A stretch of 64,000 nt of DNA from CAWCAW01 sp963714125 (GTDB taxonomy: Bacteria; Actinomycetota; Acidimicrobiia; Acidimicrobiales; UBA8190). The stretch covers positions 1,984,001 through 2,048,000 of the forward strand of contig OY970234.1 of assembly GCA_963714125.1 (NCBI GenBank), given 5' to 3'. The notes under the pieces were generated by a model. That model worked only from the letters and a program-made list of their open reading frames with translations, searched no databases and was not told where the DNA came from. Shown piece by piece: positions 48,690-57,430 of this stretch. The stretch's first letter is position 1. Every line of letters begins with the position of its first letter. The position numbers and the translations under genes were made by a program.

Positions 48690-51167
48690 GTGCGAGTCCC
48701 CCTTTCGTGGTTGCGCGATTTCTCCCCCTTTGAGGGTGACCCGCGGGCGCTGGCCGAGACGTTGGATGACCTCGGACTCGTGGTCGAGGAGATCGAGCAC
48801 GTCGGCGAGGGACTGGCGGACGTGGTGGTGGCGCGGGTCCTGGAGATCACCGCCATCGCCGGAGCCGACAAGATCCGCCGTGTCGTGGTCGACGCCGGGG
48901 GGGAGCCGCTCGACGTGGTGTGTGGGGCGTGGAACTTCTCGCCTGGCGATGTGGTGGCGTTCGCCCCCGTCGGGGCGGTCTTGCCGGGGGACTTCGAGAT
49001 CTCGCGTCGCAAGATGAAAGGGGTGACGTCCAACGGCATGTTGTGCTCGGGACGCGAGCTCAAGTTGTCCGACGATCACGAAGGGATCCTCATCCTGGGC
49101 GAGGACGCCGCGGTGGGGGAGCGTCTCGTCGAGGTCCTCGGCATCGAAACCGACGTGGTCTTCGACATCGCCGTGGAGGCCAATCGTCCCGATGCCTGGT
49201 CCATGGCCGGGGTGGCGCGCGATTTGGCAGCCCGTTTGCGCCTTCCCTTTGCCATTCCCACGGTGGTGCCACCGAGCCCGGTGGGCGCCGCCGTGGCCGA
49301 TTTGGCGGCGGTGACGGTGCTCGATGACGACCTCTGTCCCCGCTTCACGGCACGGGTGTTCAGCGGTGTCGAGGTGCAAGGGTCGCCACGCTGGCTGGCG
49401 CGTCGGCTCACGTTGGCGGGCATGCGGCCCATCAACAATGTCGTGGATGCGTCCAACTACGTGATGCTCGAGCTGGGCCAGCCCACGCATCCCTACGATC
49501 TCGACCAGGTGCCCGGGGCGGCATTGCGCGTGCGTGGCGCGCGCCCCGGCGAGACGGTGGTGACCTTGGACGGGATCGAACGTCCCTTGGGGGCCCGATC
49601 GGTGGCGGCCGGAGACGACCGGCGGGACTGCGTGATCTGTGATGGCAACGACGTCCCCATCGGTGTCGGCGGGGTCATGGGCGGGGTCGTCGGTGAGATC
49701 TCGCCCACCACGACCAACGTCTTGCTTGAGGCTGCCTACTTCACGCCTATGGCCATCGCCCGCACCGCCAAGCGCCTCGGCCTGCGCACGGAGGCGTCGG
49801 CGCGTTTCGAGCGCGGCTGTGATCCCGAAGGGATCGACCGTGCCGCACTGCGCCTGTGGGAAGTACTGGCACCGACGGCCGGGGCCGGCGCCGCCGTCGC
49901 CGACGGGACCCTCGAAGTGCGCGGCGCTGTTCCTGGGGCCGCGCAGGTCGCTGTACGGGTGGCGCGTGTCAACAGCGTGCTCGGTACCGACCTCAATGAA
50001 GAGGAAGTGGCTTCGTACCTGACGCCGATCGGCTTCGGATGCCGCCCGCAGTCCGACGGGGTGCTCGATGTGACGGTGCCCACGTTCCGGCCGGACACCA
50101 GCAGGGAGATCGACGTCATCGAAGAGGTGGCTCGACACCACGGGTACGCCAACATGGCGCGTCGCCGCCCGGCGTCCCCGCAAGTGGGCACGTTGACCCC
50201 GTATCAACGCCAACGTCGGCTGGTGCGTGAGGTGATGGCCGGCCTCGGTGCGCATGAGGCGTGGACTCCGTCCTTGCTGTCGCATGAGGACCATCACAAG
50301 GTGGGTATGGGCGATGGGGTCGAGCTGTCCAACCCACTGGCCCCCGATGAGTCCGTGCTTCGCCAGGGGTTGTTGCCGGGCTTGCTCCTGGCCCTGTCGT
50401 TCAATGCGGCTCGGCGCCAGGGACGGCTTCGCCTTTTCGAGGTGGGCCACGTCTTTCCGCCCCCTGACGCCGAGCGCGTCGCTCGTGCCCTGCAGGGTGG
50501 ACCCGAGACCGTCATCGACGAGCGCGAGATGCTCGGAGCCATCTTCGCCCTGCCAGGTGACGACGCCACGACGGCGAGCGCAGCGTGGCTGACATTGTGC
50601 GATGCCCTCGGCGTCCTTCACGTCGACATGGTGAACGGTCCATCGTCATCGCCAGGGCCCGGGAGTCATGGTGGTGGTGTGCACCCCACCCGTCGAGCGG
50701 CGCTCGTCATCGACGCCGACGAGCCGGGGCTGACGGTGGGGGTGGTGGGAGAGGTCGATCCCGACGTGCTCGACGCTTTCGGCATCGATGGGCAACGCCA
50801 ACGCGTCGGATGGCTCGAGGTGGACCTCGGTAGGTTGCTGCACAGTGCGACTCGGCGCAGCCCGATGGTGGCACCGGTGAGCAAGTTCCCTTCCAGCGAC
50901 GTGGACCTGGCGTTTTCGGTCGACGATGCCGTACCGGCGGGGAGAGTGCTGTCGGTGTTGCGCAACGCCGGTGGCGAGCTCCTCGAGTCGGTGAACTTGT
51001 TCGACGTGTTTCGCGGCGCCGCCACCACAGCGGGGACGCGCAGCTTGGCCTTCCGGTTGCGCTTCTGTGCCCTTGATCACACCTTGACCGACGAGGAAGT
51101 GGGGGCCTTGCGAGCCCGTTGTGTTGACGCCGTCGGTGCCGCCCTGGGCGCATCGCTTCGCGCCTGA
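48690..51167 (+). CDS. pheT: Phenylalanyl-tRNA synthetase beta subunit
   Basis: 825 residues, normal length. The N-terminal EMAP-II-like tRNA-binding domain (VVCGAWNFSPGDVVAFAPVG, MKGVTSNGMLCSGRELKL), the editing B3/B4 domain (NNVVDASNYVMLELGQPTH), the B5 region (YLTPIGFG) and the C-terminal anticodon-binding FDX-ACB domain (KFPSSDVDLAFSVDD) are all in order. GTG start 9 bases after pheS. A Gly/Ser/Pro/His-rich loop interrupts the catalytic-like domain around residue 655. Confidence 0.97.
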   Translation: MRVPLSWLRDFSPFEGDPRALAETLDDLGLVVEEIEHVGEGLADVVVARVLEITAIAGADKIRRVVVDAGGEPLDVVCGAWNFSPGDVVAFAPVGAVLPGDFEISRRKMKGVTSNGMLCSGRELKLSDDHEGILILGEDAAVGERLVEVLGIETDVVFDIAVEANRPDAWSMAGVARDLAARLRLPFAIPTVVPPSPVGAAVADLAAVTVLDDDLCPRFTARVFSGVEVQGSPRWLARRLTLAGMRPINNVVDASNYVMLELGQPTHPYDLDQVPGAALRVRGARPGETVVTLDGIERPLGARSVAAGDDRRDCVICDGNDVPIGVGGVMGGVVGEISPTTTNVLLEAAYFTPMAIARTAKRLGLRTEASARFERGCDPEGIDRAALRLWEVLAPTAGAGAAVADGTLEVRGAVPGAAQVAVRVARVNSVLGTDLNEEEVASYLTPIGFGCRPQSDGVLDVTVPTFRPDTSREIDVIEEVARHHGYANMARRRPASPQVGTLTPYQRQRRLVREVMAGLGAHEAWTPSLLSHEDHHKVGMGDGVELSNPLAPDESVLRQGLLPGLLLALSFNAARRQGRLRLFEVGHVFPPPDAERVARALQGGPETVIDEREMLGAIFALPGDDATTASAAWLTLCDALGVLHVDMVNGPSSSPGPGSHGGGVHPTRRAALVIDADEPGLTVGVVGEVDPDVLDAFGIDGQRQRVGWLEVDLGRLLHSATRRSPMVAPVSKFPSSDVDLAFSVDDAVPAGRVLSVLRNAGGELLESVNLFDVFRGAATTAGTRSLAFRLRFCALDHTLTDEEVGALRARCVDAVGAALGASLRA

Positions 51168-51180
51168 GCGAACGAGTCCT

Positions 51181-51215
51181 CTCTCACAAAGTACCGCTGC
51201 TCTCACAAGGCACCG
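51181..51215 (+). repeat. Direct repeat between pheT and the Sco1-like gene
   Basis: CTCTCACAAAGTACCG (51181-51196) and CTCTCACAAGGCACCG (51200-51215) are 16-base copies with two differences and a 19-base period, close to two helical turns. They could be an operator for the downstream Sco1-CtaG pair. Confidence 0.45.
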
Positions 51216-51242
51216 GGCCGCGATGTGCGTGGGAGGCGGGGG

Positions 51243-52094
51243 GTGGGTAGCTTCCACGAAGTGGCCGCTGTTGATGTTCCCGTCCGGTCCGAACCAACTC
51301 GCCAGCCCCAGGCTCAGCGTGGGGTACCCCGCAAGGTCGGGACCTGGGCCCTGGTGGTGGTGGTGGTCGGCGTCGGTCTCGGCCTCGGCCTGTCGCTGAG
51401 TTCCAAAGGCGCTCCGGGCCCGCCGGCGGCATCGGTCGGGATCGTCGAGAACCGCCTCGTCCCCGCCTCGGTTTCGGGCATCCCTCTCCTCGACGCTCAG
51501 GGGAGAACGGTGTCGCTCGAATCCTTTGCGGGAAAGATCGTCGTGCTCACCCCCTTCATGACGTCGTGCCAGGAGACGTGTCCTCTGACGACCGGCGCCT
51601 TCTTGGACATGGAGCGCGACGTGGACGCGGCGGGGCTGGGTGCCAAGATCGTCTTCGTGGAGGCCAGCGTCGATCCTCGTCGGGATACGACGGCGCGACT
51701 GAGCGCTTATGCGCAGGTGACCGGGGTGAGGTGGCCTCTGTTGACCGGAACGGCGGCCAACTTGGCCGCATTGTGGAAATACTTCGGCGTCTACTACCAG
51801 GTGGTCCCCGAGGAGAAACCGCCCGGCATCGACTGGCAGACGGGCAAGCCGTATACCTACGACGTGAACCATTCCGACGGCTTCATCCTTGTCGACGCGC
51901 AGCAGCACCAGCGTTTCGCCACCGGAGCGGCGCCCAACTTGCAGGGTCATCAGCTCGAGCGGGGTCTTGAGGGAATGCTCGACGCTCAAGGCTTCAAGGA
52001 CTTGTCGGCGCCCGCCAAAGACGCCTGGACCATTCCCCAGGTCCTGCAGGCACTGGGGTGGCTGGCCGGCAAACAGATTGCCCCGGTGGGCTGA
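51243..52094 (+). CDS. Sco1/SenC-type copper chaperone
   Basis: 283 residues. One N-terminal transmembrane anchor (TWALVVVVVGVGLGLGLSL), then a thioredoxin fold with the copper-binding C109-x3-C113 (TSCQETCP) and H210 in YDVNHSDGFIL. This is the complete Cys-Cys-His set for delivering copper to the Cu-A centre of cytochrome oxidase. The GTG at 51243 follows GGGAGG with 6-base spacing; GTG 51225 is a weaker alternative. The ctaG-like gene is 9 bases downstream, consistent with a role in oxidase assembly. Confidence 0.9.
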   Translation: MGSFHEVAAVDVPVRSEPTRQPQAQRGVPRKVGTWALVVVVVGVGLGLGLSLSSKGAPGPPAASVGIVENRLVPASVSGIPLLDAQGRTVSLESFAGKIVVLTPFMTSCQETCPLTTGAFLDMERDVDAAGLGAKIVFVEASVDPRRDTTARLSAYAQVTGVRWPLLTGTAANLAALWKYFGVYYQVVPEEKPPGIDWQTGKPYTYDVNHSDGFILVDAQQHQRFATGAAPNLQGHQLERGLEGMLDAQGFKDLSAPAKDAWTIPQVLQALGWLAGKQIAPVG

Positions 52095-52103
52095 GGCCGA
52101 CAC

Positions 52104-52991
52104 GTGCCATTCGCCGACATCATCTCGCCGACGGTCTCGATCCATACCCTGCTGACGGGATGGCAGACCGATGACCTGAGCCTGGTGGCTTTGGCCATCG
52201 AAGTGACCATCGCCGGTTGGTATGTGTGGTCGGTACGGCGCTTGGCCAAACGAGGCCGACACTGGTCGCCGTGGCGAACGGCATCGTTCTTGGCCGGCAC
52301 GGCCACCGTCATCATCTCCGTGCAGTCAGGGCTGGCCGCGTATGACGACGAGGTGTTCAAGGTCCACGTCATCCAGCACCTTCTCCTGATGAACGGCGCC
52401 CCCATCCTCTATGCGCTGGGTGCGCCCATGACATTGGCGCTACAGGCGTCGAGCCGCCCCACCCAGGAGAAATTGTTGCGGGTATTGCATCACCCGTTCA
52501 TCGATTTCGTGACCAACCCAGTCGTCGTTGTCATCGTCTCCTACGGCACGATGATCGTGTATTTCTTGACGCCCTTTTACAACCTCTCGCTCGAGCATCC
52601 ATTGATCCACGATCTGACGCACCTGCATTTCCTGGTTTCCGGTTGCCTGTACTGGTGGTTGATCGTGGGCATCGACCCGTCGAAATGGCGGCTGTCGTAT
52701 CCGGCCAAACTCGGTCTATTGGCGGTGGGGATTCCCGTGACCGCCGTGCTGGGGGTGGCGCTTACGGGTGCGACGGTGTCGATCGCCCCGCACTTTCACA
52801 CGGTGGCCGACACGCAGGCCGGTGGTTCGATCCTGTGGATCGGCGGCGAGCTGATCACCTTTACGGCCATGGCCATCATCCTGATCCAGTGGATGCATTT
52901 CGACGAGCGTGAAGCTGTCCGCGCCGATCGGCGCGCCGACGCCGAGGAGCGAGCCCGCATCACCTCATTGTCGGCGGAGTCCTCGGAGTAG
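52104..52991 (+). CDS. ctaG: Cytochrome c oxidase assembly protein CtaG (caa3 type)
   Basis: 295 residues with about seven hydrophobic helices. The conserved histidines HVIQHLLLMNGAPILYALG, the HDLTHLHFLVSGCLYWWLI segment and the PHFHTVADTQAGG stretch fit the CtaG_Cox family. These proteins are needed for active caa3 oxidase, probably in Cu-B insertion. Unrelated to the Cox11-type CtaG. The C-terminus is a charged cytoplasmic tail. It sits directly after the Sco1-like gene and converges on the hydrolase with 11 bases between the stops. Confidence 0.92.
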   Translation: MPFADIISPTVSIHTLLTGWQTDDLSLVALAIEVTIAGWYVWSVRRLAKRGRHWSPWRTASFLAGTATVIISVQSGLAAYDDEVFKVHVIQHLLLMNGAPILYALGAPMTLALQASSRPTQEKLLRVLHHPFIDFVTNPVVVVIVSYGTMIVYFLTPFYNLSLEHPLIHDLTHLHFLVSGCLYWWLIVGIDPSKWRLSYPAKLGLLAVGIPVTAVLGVALTGATVSIAPHFHTVADTQAGGSILWIGGELITFTAMAIILIQWMHFDEREAVRADRRADAEERARITSLSAESSE

Positions 52992-53002
52992 AGATCGCCG
53001 CC

Positions 53003-53854
53003 TTAGGACGCGGCGGCGCCGTGGACCCGGTCCAGGGCGGCTCGTACTGAGCCCGGTTTTTCCAGCCACAAGAAGTGGCCACAGTCGTCAAGGATCTCCA
53101 CCGTTGCGCCGGGGATGAGCGCGGCGGAGTCGACGCCATGTCGAGGAGGAATGGGGCTGTCGGCCCCGAGAACGAAGACAGTCGGTACGCGCACCGCAGG
53201 CAGTCGCTCGGGCAGCGTGTGCTGCTGCAGATGGCGGTGGATGGAGTCCCACATCGCCGAATAGCACGGTAAAGACATGGACATGGCGGGCATGGGCGGA
53301 GCGTGCTCGGGTGCCGCGAAATACGCCGGCCACACCAGTCCCAGGGCTTCTAAGGCGTCTCCGGGGCTCCCTTTGCCGGCCATGGCTGCCTTGTCGAGCT
53401 CGGTGGCCCGCGCCGCGGCGTCGGGAGGAATGCGCTGCGCCAGGATCCGGTCGAGGTCGGCTTCGCCGCCATCGCCGACGGCCCCGAGTGGGTCGACCAC
53501 GACGAGGCCACGGATGCGATCCGGGTGACTGCAGGCGATGTGCATGGCGAGATGTCCGCCCCATGAGTGACCGATGACGTACACGGGTTCGTCGCTGGCG
53601 GAGTCCATCACGCGGCGCGCGTCGGCGACGGCAGTCTCGATGTCGAATGGCCCCGCCGTCGTAGACGGCGCCAGGCCCCGTTGCTGATAACGCGTGACGC
53701 GATATCCGTCGTCGAGCTCCGACGCCAGTGATTCTGTGTAGTCGGACAAGCCCGGACCGCCGTGGAGAACGACGACCGGAGGTCCGTCACCGTGACGCCA
53801 ACCGTGGAGCGCCCCACCGGAGACGGAAACCTCGAAGTCGGTAATGCCGGCCAC
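53003..53854 (-). CDS. Alpha/beta-hydrolase, proline iminopeptidase-like
   Basis: 283 residues. The oxyanion-hole motif HGGPG (VVVLHGGPGLSDYTE), the RYQQRGLAPS segment and the nucleophile elbow GHSWGG (Ser in the middle) resemble the proline iminopeptidase group. The catalytic His lies in DDCGHFLWLEKPG. The substrate cannot be deduced; many relatives hydrolyse small esters or lactones. The GTG start follows the 114-aa gene by 9 bases, so both are likely in one transcript. Confidence 0.88.
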   Translation of the reverse strand: MAGITDFEVSVSGGALHGWRHGDGPPVVVLHGGPGLSDYTESLASELDDGYRVTRYQQRGLAPSTTAGPFDIETAVADARRVMDSASDEPVYVIGHSWGGHLAMHIACSHPDRIRGLVVVDPLGAVGDGGEADLDRILAQRIPPDAAARATELDKAAMAGKGSPGDALEALGLVWPAYFAAPEHAPPMPAMSMSLPCYSAMWDSIHRHLQQHTLPERLPAVRVPTVFVLGADSPIPPRHGVDSAALIPGATVEILDDCGHFLWLEKPGSVRAALDRVHGAAAS

Positions 53855-53863
53855 GGCGCGAGG

Positions 53864-54208
53864 CTACAGATCGACGCCGTGCAGGTCCTCGAGTAGAGCC
53901 AGGGTGTGCGGGCCGAACAACGGTGAGAGGGCGACGACGTCGTCGGGCGAGAGGCTGTCGAGGAAAGCGCCCTCGATGAGTTCGTCGGTGTCGGGCGACA
54001 CGCCGGCCATGGCCTCTATGGCGTCGAGGCACCGAGCCAGGGCGGGGCGATAGTGCTCGAGCTGACCGACGAGGTCGGCGACGTAGTCGGCCAACTCGGT
54101 CAAGGTTTCGGCCGCCCCCGGTTCGTCGTCAGCGGCCTCGGCCAGATCCAGGTAGCGGGGGACAAAATCGGGGACTGCTTCCAACACGGCGGCGACTTCG
54201 GGGTCCAT
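53864..54208 (-). CDS. Unknown acidic helical protein, 114 aa
   Basis: No family recognised. It opens MDPEVAAVLEAVPDFVPRYL and is almost entirely helical and acidic, ending TLALLEDLHGVDL. No signal peptide or metal motif. The ATG at 54208 is chosen because the upstream extension (FYIFLP) is coded by the AT-rich promoter region. Divergent from argC across 95 bases that hold ARG boxes, and followed by the alpha/beta hydrolase. Confidence 0.72.
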   Translation of the reverse strand: MDPEVAAVLEAVPDFVPRYLDLAEAADDEPGAAETLTELADYVADLVGQLEHYRPALARCLDAIEAMAGVSPDTDELIEGAFLDSLSPDDVVALSPLFGPHTLALLEDLHGVDL

Positions 54209-54265
54209 GGGTAGGAATATATAAAAAGCACTGAAATAACGCAAGACGCCTTTTCGGAGGATGCA

Positions 54266-54299
54266 TGCATGAACATGCAGAACTCTGTATAGTCATGCG
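54266..54299 (+). promoter_or_regulatory. Tandem ARG boxes (ArgR operator) over the argC promoter
   Basis: TGCATGAACATGCA (54266-54279) is a near-perfect inverted repeat like the TGCAT...ATGCA ARG boxes of other actinobacteria. A weaker second copy, TGTATAGTCATGCG, lies at 54286-54299. Their centres are 20 bases apart, close to the two-turn spacing typical of ArgR hexamer operators. The second box covers the -10 element, so ArgR plus arginine would block RNA polymerase. Confidence 0.7.
54288..54293 (+). promoter_or_regulatory. -10 box (TATAGT) of the arginine operon
   Basis: TATAGT lies 10 bases before the argC ATG at 54304 and inside the second ARG box. Transcription would start near 54300, leaving a leader of only a few bases. 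Confidence 0.6.
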
Positions 54300-54303
54300 T
54301 CTG

Positions 54304-55320
54304 ATGGTGAACGTGGGAGTGGTCGGGGCGTCGGGGTTCACGGGGGCGGAGCTGTTGCGCCTGTGCGCTGGACACCCTGAGCTGCAGGTGGTGGTGGCAG
54401 GAGCCGATACGCAGGCCGGCCAAGCGGTGTCGTCGCTGTATCCGTCGCTGGCTCCGGCCTATCCGGACCTGGAGCTGACCAAGGTGGGGCCGGCCGACTT
54501 ACGCCAAGCGGACGTGGTGTTCTTGGCCTTGCCGCACGGGGAGTCGCAGCGCCTCATTCCCGAACTGGCCGACGCCGGCCCCGTGCTCGTTGACCTTTCC
54601 GCCGACTTCCGTCTCAAAGACGCCGATTTGTATCCCCGGTGGTACGGACACGAGCACGCCGCCCCGCAGTGGCTGGGGCAGTTCCGCTACGGACTGCCGG
54701 AGTTGTTTCGCGCCGACCTGCTCGGGGCGCGTTTGGTGGCGGCGCCGGGGTGTTACCCCACGGCGGCGGGCTTGGCCCTGACCCCATTGGTGCGCGCCGG
54801 GATCATCGAACCCACGGGCGTCATCGTCGACGCCGCCAGCGGCGTGTCGGGGGCGGGGCGCAAGTTGGATGCCACCACCCACTTCAACACGGTCGACGAG
54901 GACTTCACCGCCTATGGGTTGCTGACCCATCGCCATACGCCCGAGATCGAGCAGGTGACGGGCGCCCAAGTTCTCTTCACGCCGCACCTGGCTCCTATGA
55001 ACCGGGGCATCTTGGCCACCTGTTACGCCCGGCCCCAAGCGACGGTGACGACGGCGGCCGTGCTCGGCGTACTGCGTGACGCTTATGCGGGTGAGCCATT
55101 CGTGGTGGTGTCCGAACGCAGCCCATCGACGAAGGCCACCTTCGGTTCCAACAGCGCTCACCTGACGGCGCGCGTAGATGAGCGCACCGGCTGGGTCATG
55201 GCGCTCTGTGCCATCGACAATTTGGTCAAAGGTGCCTCCGGACAGGCACTGCAGTGCCTGAACATCGTTCTCGGTTTCCCCGAGACGACGGGGCTCAGCG
55301 CGTTGGGGGTGTATCCATGA
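54304..55320 (+). CDS. argC: N-acetyl-gamma-glutamyl-phosphate reductase
   Basis: 338 residues. Reduces N-acetylglutamyl phosphate to the semialdehyde with NADPH. Nucleotide motif GVVGASGFTGAELLRL; catalytic Cys in AAPGCYPTAAGLAL; His region LTHRHTPEIEQ and FTPHLAPMNRGILATCYA. ATG 54304 fits the -10 box and family length; ATG 54295 and GTG 54307 are alternatives. First gene of the arg cluster, joined to argJ by an ATGA overlap. Confidence 0.96.
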   Translation: MVNVGVVGASGFTGAELLRLCAGHPELQVVVAGADTQAGQAVSSLYPSLAPAYPDLELTKVGPADLRQADVVFLALPHGESQRLIPELADAGPVLVDLSADFRLKDADLYPRWYGHEHAAPQWLGQFRYGLPELFRADLLGARLVAAPGCYPTAAGLALTPLVRAGIIEPTGVIVDAASGVSGAGRKLDATTHFNTVDEDFTAYGLLTHRHTPEIEQVTGAQVLFTPHLAPMNRGILATCYARPQATVTTAAVLGVLRDAYAGEPFVVVSERSPSTKATFGSNSAHLTARVDERTGWVMALCAIDNLVKGASGQALQCLNIVLGFPETTGLSALGVYP

Positions 55321-56486
55321 GCATTACGGCACCGAAGGGATTCACGGCGTCAGGAGTGGCCTGCGGTATCAAGGCATCTGGCGCCCTCGACTTGTCGTTG
55401 GTGGCCGTCGATGACGGTGTGCCGGTGCCGGCGGCCGGCGTGTTCACCTCCAATCGGGCCGCGGCGGCACCGGTGCAGGTGAGCCGGGCCCATCTCGCCG
55501 CCACTGGCGGGCGTGCCGCCGCGGTGGTGCTGTCGAGCGGCAATGCCAACGCGGCGACAGGCGCCGAAGGCAAAGCACATGCCGAGCGCATATGTGCGTT
55601 AGTGGGCCAAGGGGTGGGTGTTGGCACCGAGTCCGTCCTCGTATGCCAAACCGGGCTCATCGGGATCCCGCTGCCCATAGCCGTGGTGGAGTCGGGCATA
55701 CCCCACTTGGTGGCCGGGCGCGCCGGCGATCACGAGGCCGGCCAGCGTGCGGCGCGCGCCATCATGACCACCGACACCATCTGCAAAGAAGTAACGGTGC
55801 ACGGACCGGGCTTCACGGTGGGAGCGATGGCCAAAGGGGCGGCCATGCTCGCTCCCAATATGGCCACCATGCTGGCTGTGCTCACCACCGACGCCGAGTG
55901 CGAACCGGCCGCCTTAGCTGACGCCTTGGCACAGGCGGTGAACGCGTCGTTCAACACCATGACGGTGGACGGGTGCACGTCGACCAACGACACCGTGCTG
56001 GTGCTGGCCAGTGGGCGCGCCGGTCCAGCTTCCGGCGAGGTATTGGCGGCTGCGCTCACCGAGGCGTGCGCGGGGCTGGCCCAGATGATGGTGGACGACG
56101 CCGAGGGCGCCACCAAGGTGTCCCACGTAGTGGTGACGGGAGCAGCCTCGGCCGACGAGGCGCACCGCGCCGCTCGGCGGGTGGCCGACTCGCTGCTTGT
56201 GAAGTGCTCGCTCAACGGCGAGGATCCCTACTGGGGTCGCGTCGTGAGCGAACTTGGGTCCGTGGCCGAACACTTCGACATGGACAAGGTGGAGGTGTCC
56301 TACGGCGGAGTGGTGGTGTGCCGCCAGGGTGTGGCGGTGGCGCATGACGCCGCGGCAGTGGCCGATCACATGGCCGGTCGCTTTATCGAGATTCGTTGCG
56401 ATCTTGGCGTGGGGGCCTCAAGCGCGGCAGTGCTTGGCACTGACCTCGGCCACGGCTACATCGACGAGAACCGGACGACGTCATGA
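55317..56486 (+). CDS. argJ: Bifunctional ornithine acetyltransferase / N-acetylglutamate synthase
   Basis: 389 residues. Recycles the acetyl group from N-acetylornithine to glutamate. The self-cleavage site is in KGAAMLAPNMATML, cut before the Thr, which becomes the nucleophile of the beta chain. VACGIKASGALDLSLV, SSGNANAATG and EDPYWGRVVSELG fit the family. Because argJ recycles acetyl groups and argA/argE genes are absent, this is the cyclic arginine pathway. ATGA overlaps on both sides. Confidence 0.96.
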   Translation: MSITAPKGFTASGVACGIKASGALDLSLVAVDDGVPVPAAGVFTSNRAAAAPVQVSRAHLAATGGRAAAVVLSSGNANAATGAEGKAHAERICALVGQGVGVGTESVLVCQTGLIGIPLPIAVVESGIPHLVAGRAGDHEAGQRAARAIMTTDTICKEVTVHGPGFTVGAMAKGAAMLAPNMATMLAVLTTDAECEPAALADALAQAVNASFNTMTVDGCTSTNDTVLVLASGRAGPASGEVLAAALTEACAGLAQMMVDDAEGATKVSHVVVTGAASADEAHRAARRVADSLLVKCSLNGEDPYWGRVVSELGSVAEHFDMDKVEVSYGGVVVCRQGVAVAHDAAAVADHMAGRFIEIRCDLGVGASSAAVLGTDLGHGYIDENRTTS

Positions 56487-57430
56487 GCGACTCGGCACTG
56501 TCCATGAGCGACGCGACCAAGGGCATGGCACCGGTCGACAAGGCCGGCATTTTGGTGGAGGCGCTTCCGTATATCTTGCGTTTTTGGGGAAAGGTCGTCG
56601 TGGTCAAATACGGCGGCAATGCCTTGTCCGACGCCGACGAGGCCGCTGCCTTGGCCGGATTCGCCGAGGACATCGTCCTCATGCGCTCGGTGGGGATGCT
56701 GCCCGTGGTCGTGCACGGTGGGGGCCCCCAGATCGGTGCCCTCATGGCGAGATTGGGCAAGGTGCCCGAGTTTCGCGACGGGCTGCGGGTAACCGACGCC
56801 GAAACGCTCGAGATCGCCCGCATGGTCCTGGTTGGCAAGGTGAACCGCGAGATCGTGTCGGCCATCAACGTGCACGGTTCGTTGGCGGTGGGGCTGTCAG
56901 GCGAGGACGCCAATCTGATCACCGCCGTGGCGCGCGCCGCCGAGCTGGGTTTTGTGGGCGACGTCGAGATCGTCGACCCCTCCATTCTGCAACGCCTGCT
57001 GGCCGAAGGGCTCATCCCGGTGGTGGCGACCACCGGTTCGGATACAGCCGGCCAGGGTTACAACATAAACGCCGATGCCGTCGCCGGTGCCTTGGCTGCC
57101 GCGCTGGAGGCCGAGAAGCTCGTTTTTCTCACCGACGTAGCCGGGTTGCGCGCCGATCCCGAGGACCCGGCCACTTTGCTGCGCACCGTCAGCGTCGATG
57201 ACCTGGCCGCCATGGTGGCGTCAGGGGCGGCGTCCGGAGGCATGATGCCCAAGGCCGAGGCATGCATCAGAGCCATTGGCGGGGGAGTGCGGCGTGCCCA
57301 CATTCTCGATGGGCGGGCCGCCCATGCCCTGTTGCTCGAGATCTTCACCGACGAAGGAGTGGGGACCATGGTGGGCGCCGCCGACGTGGGCACTTCACCA
57401 CGCGTCGGCACCACCGGGGAGGGAACATGA
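56483..57430 (+). CDS. argB: Acetylglutamate kinase
   Basis: 315 residues. Amino-acid kinase fold with VVVKYGGNALSD (ATP site), HGGGPQIGALM (substrate loop) and LTDVAGLRADPEDP. Phosphorylates N-acetylglutamate. The N-terminal ~30 residues before the core (DKAGILVEALPYILRFWGK) form the extra helix associated with arginine-sensitive hexameric enzymes, so feedback inhibition is likely. It is joined by ATGA overlaps to argJ and argD. Confidence 0.96.
   Translation: MSDSALSMSDATKGMAPVDKAGILVEALPYILRFWGKVVVVKYGGNALSDADEAAALAGFAEDIVLMRSVGMLPVVVHGGGPQIGALMARLGKVPEFRDGLRVTDAETLEIARMVLVGKVNREIVSAINVHGSLAVGLSGEDANLITAVARAAELGFVGDVEIVDPSILQRLLAEGLIPVVATTGSDTAGQGYNINADAVAGALAAALEAEKLVFLTDVAGLRADPEDPATLLRTVSVDDLAAMVASGAASGGMMPKAEACIRAIGGGVRRAHILDGRAAHALLLEIFTDEGVGTMVGAADVGTSPRVGTTGEGT

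Noticed and set aside
47793..50621. Long open frame (942 codons) on the minus strand across pheS-pheT
   Set aside because: His/Gly/Arg-rich low-information translation typical of the antisense of high-GC genes; pheS and pheT are unambiguous on the other strand.
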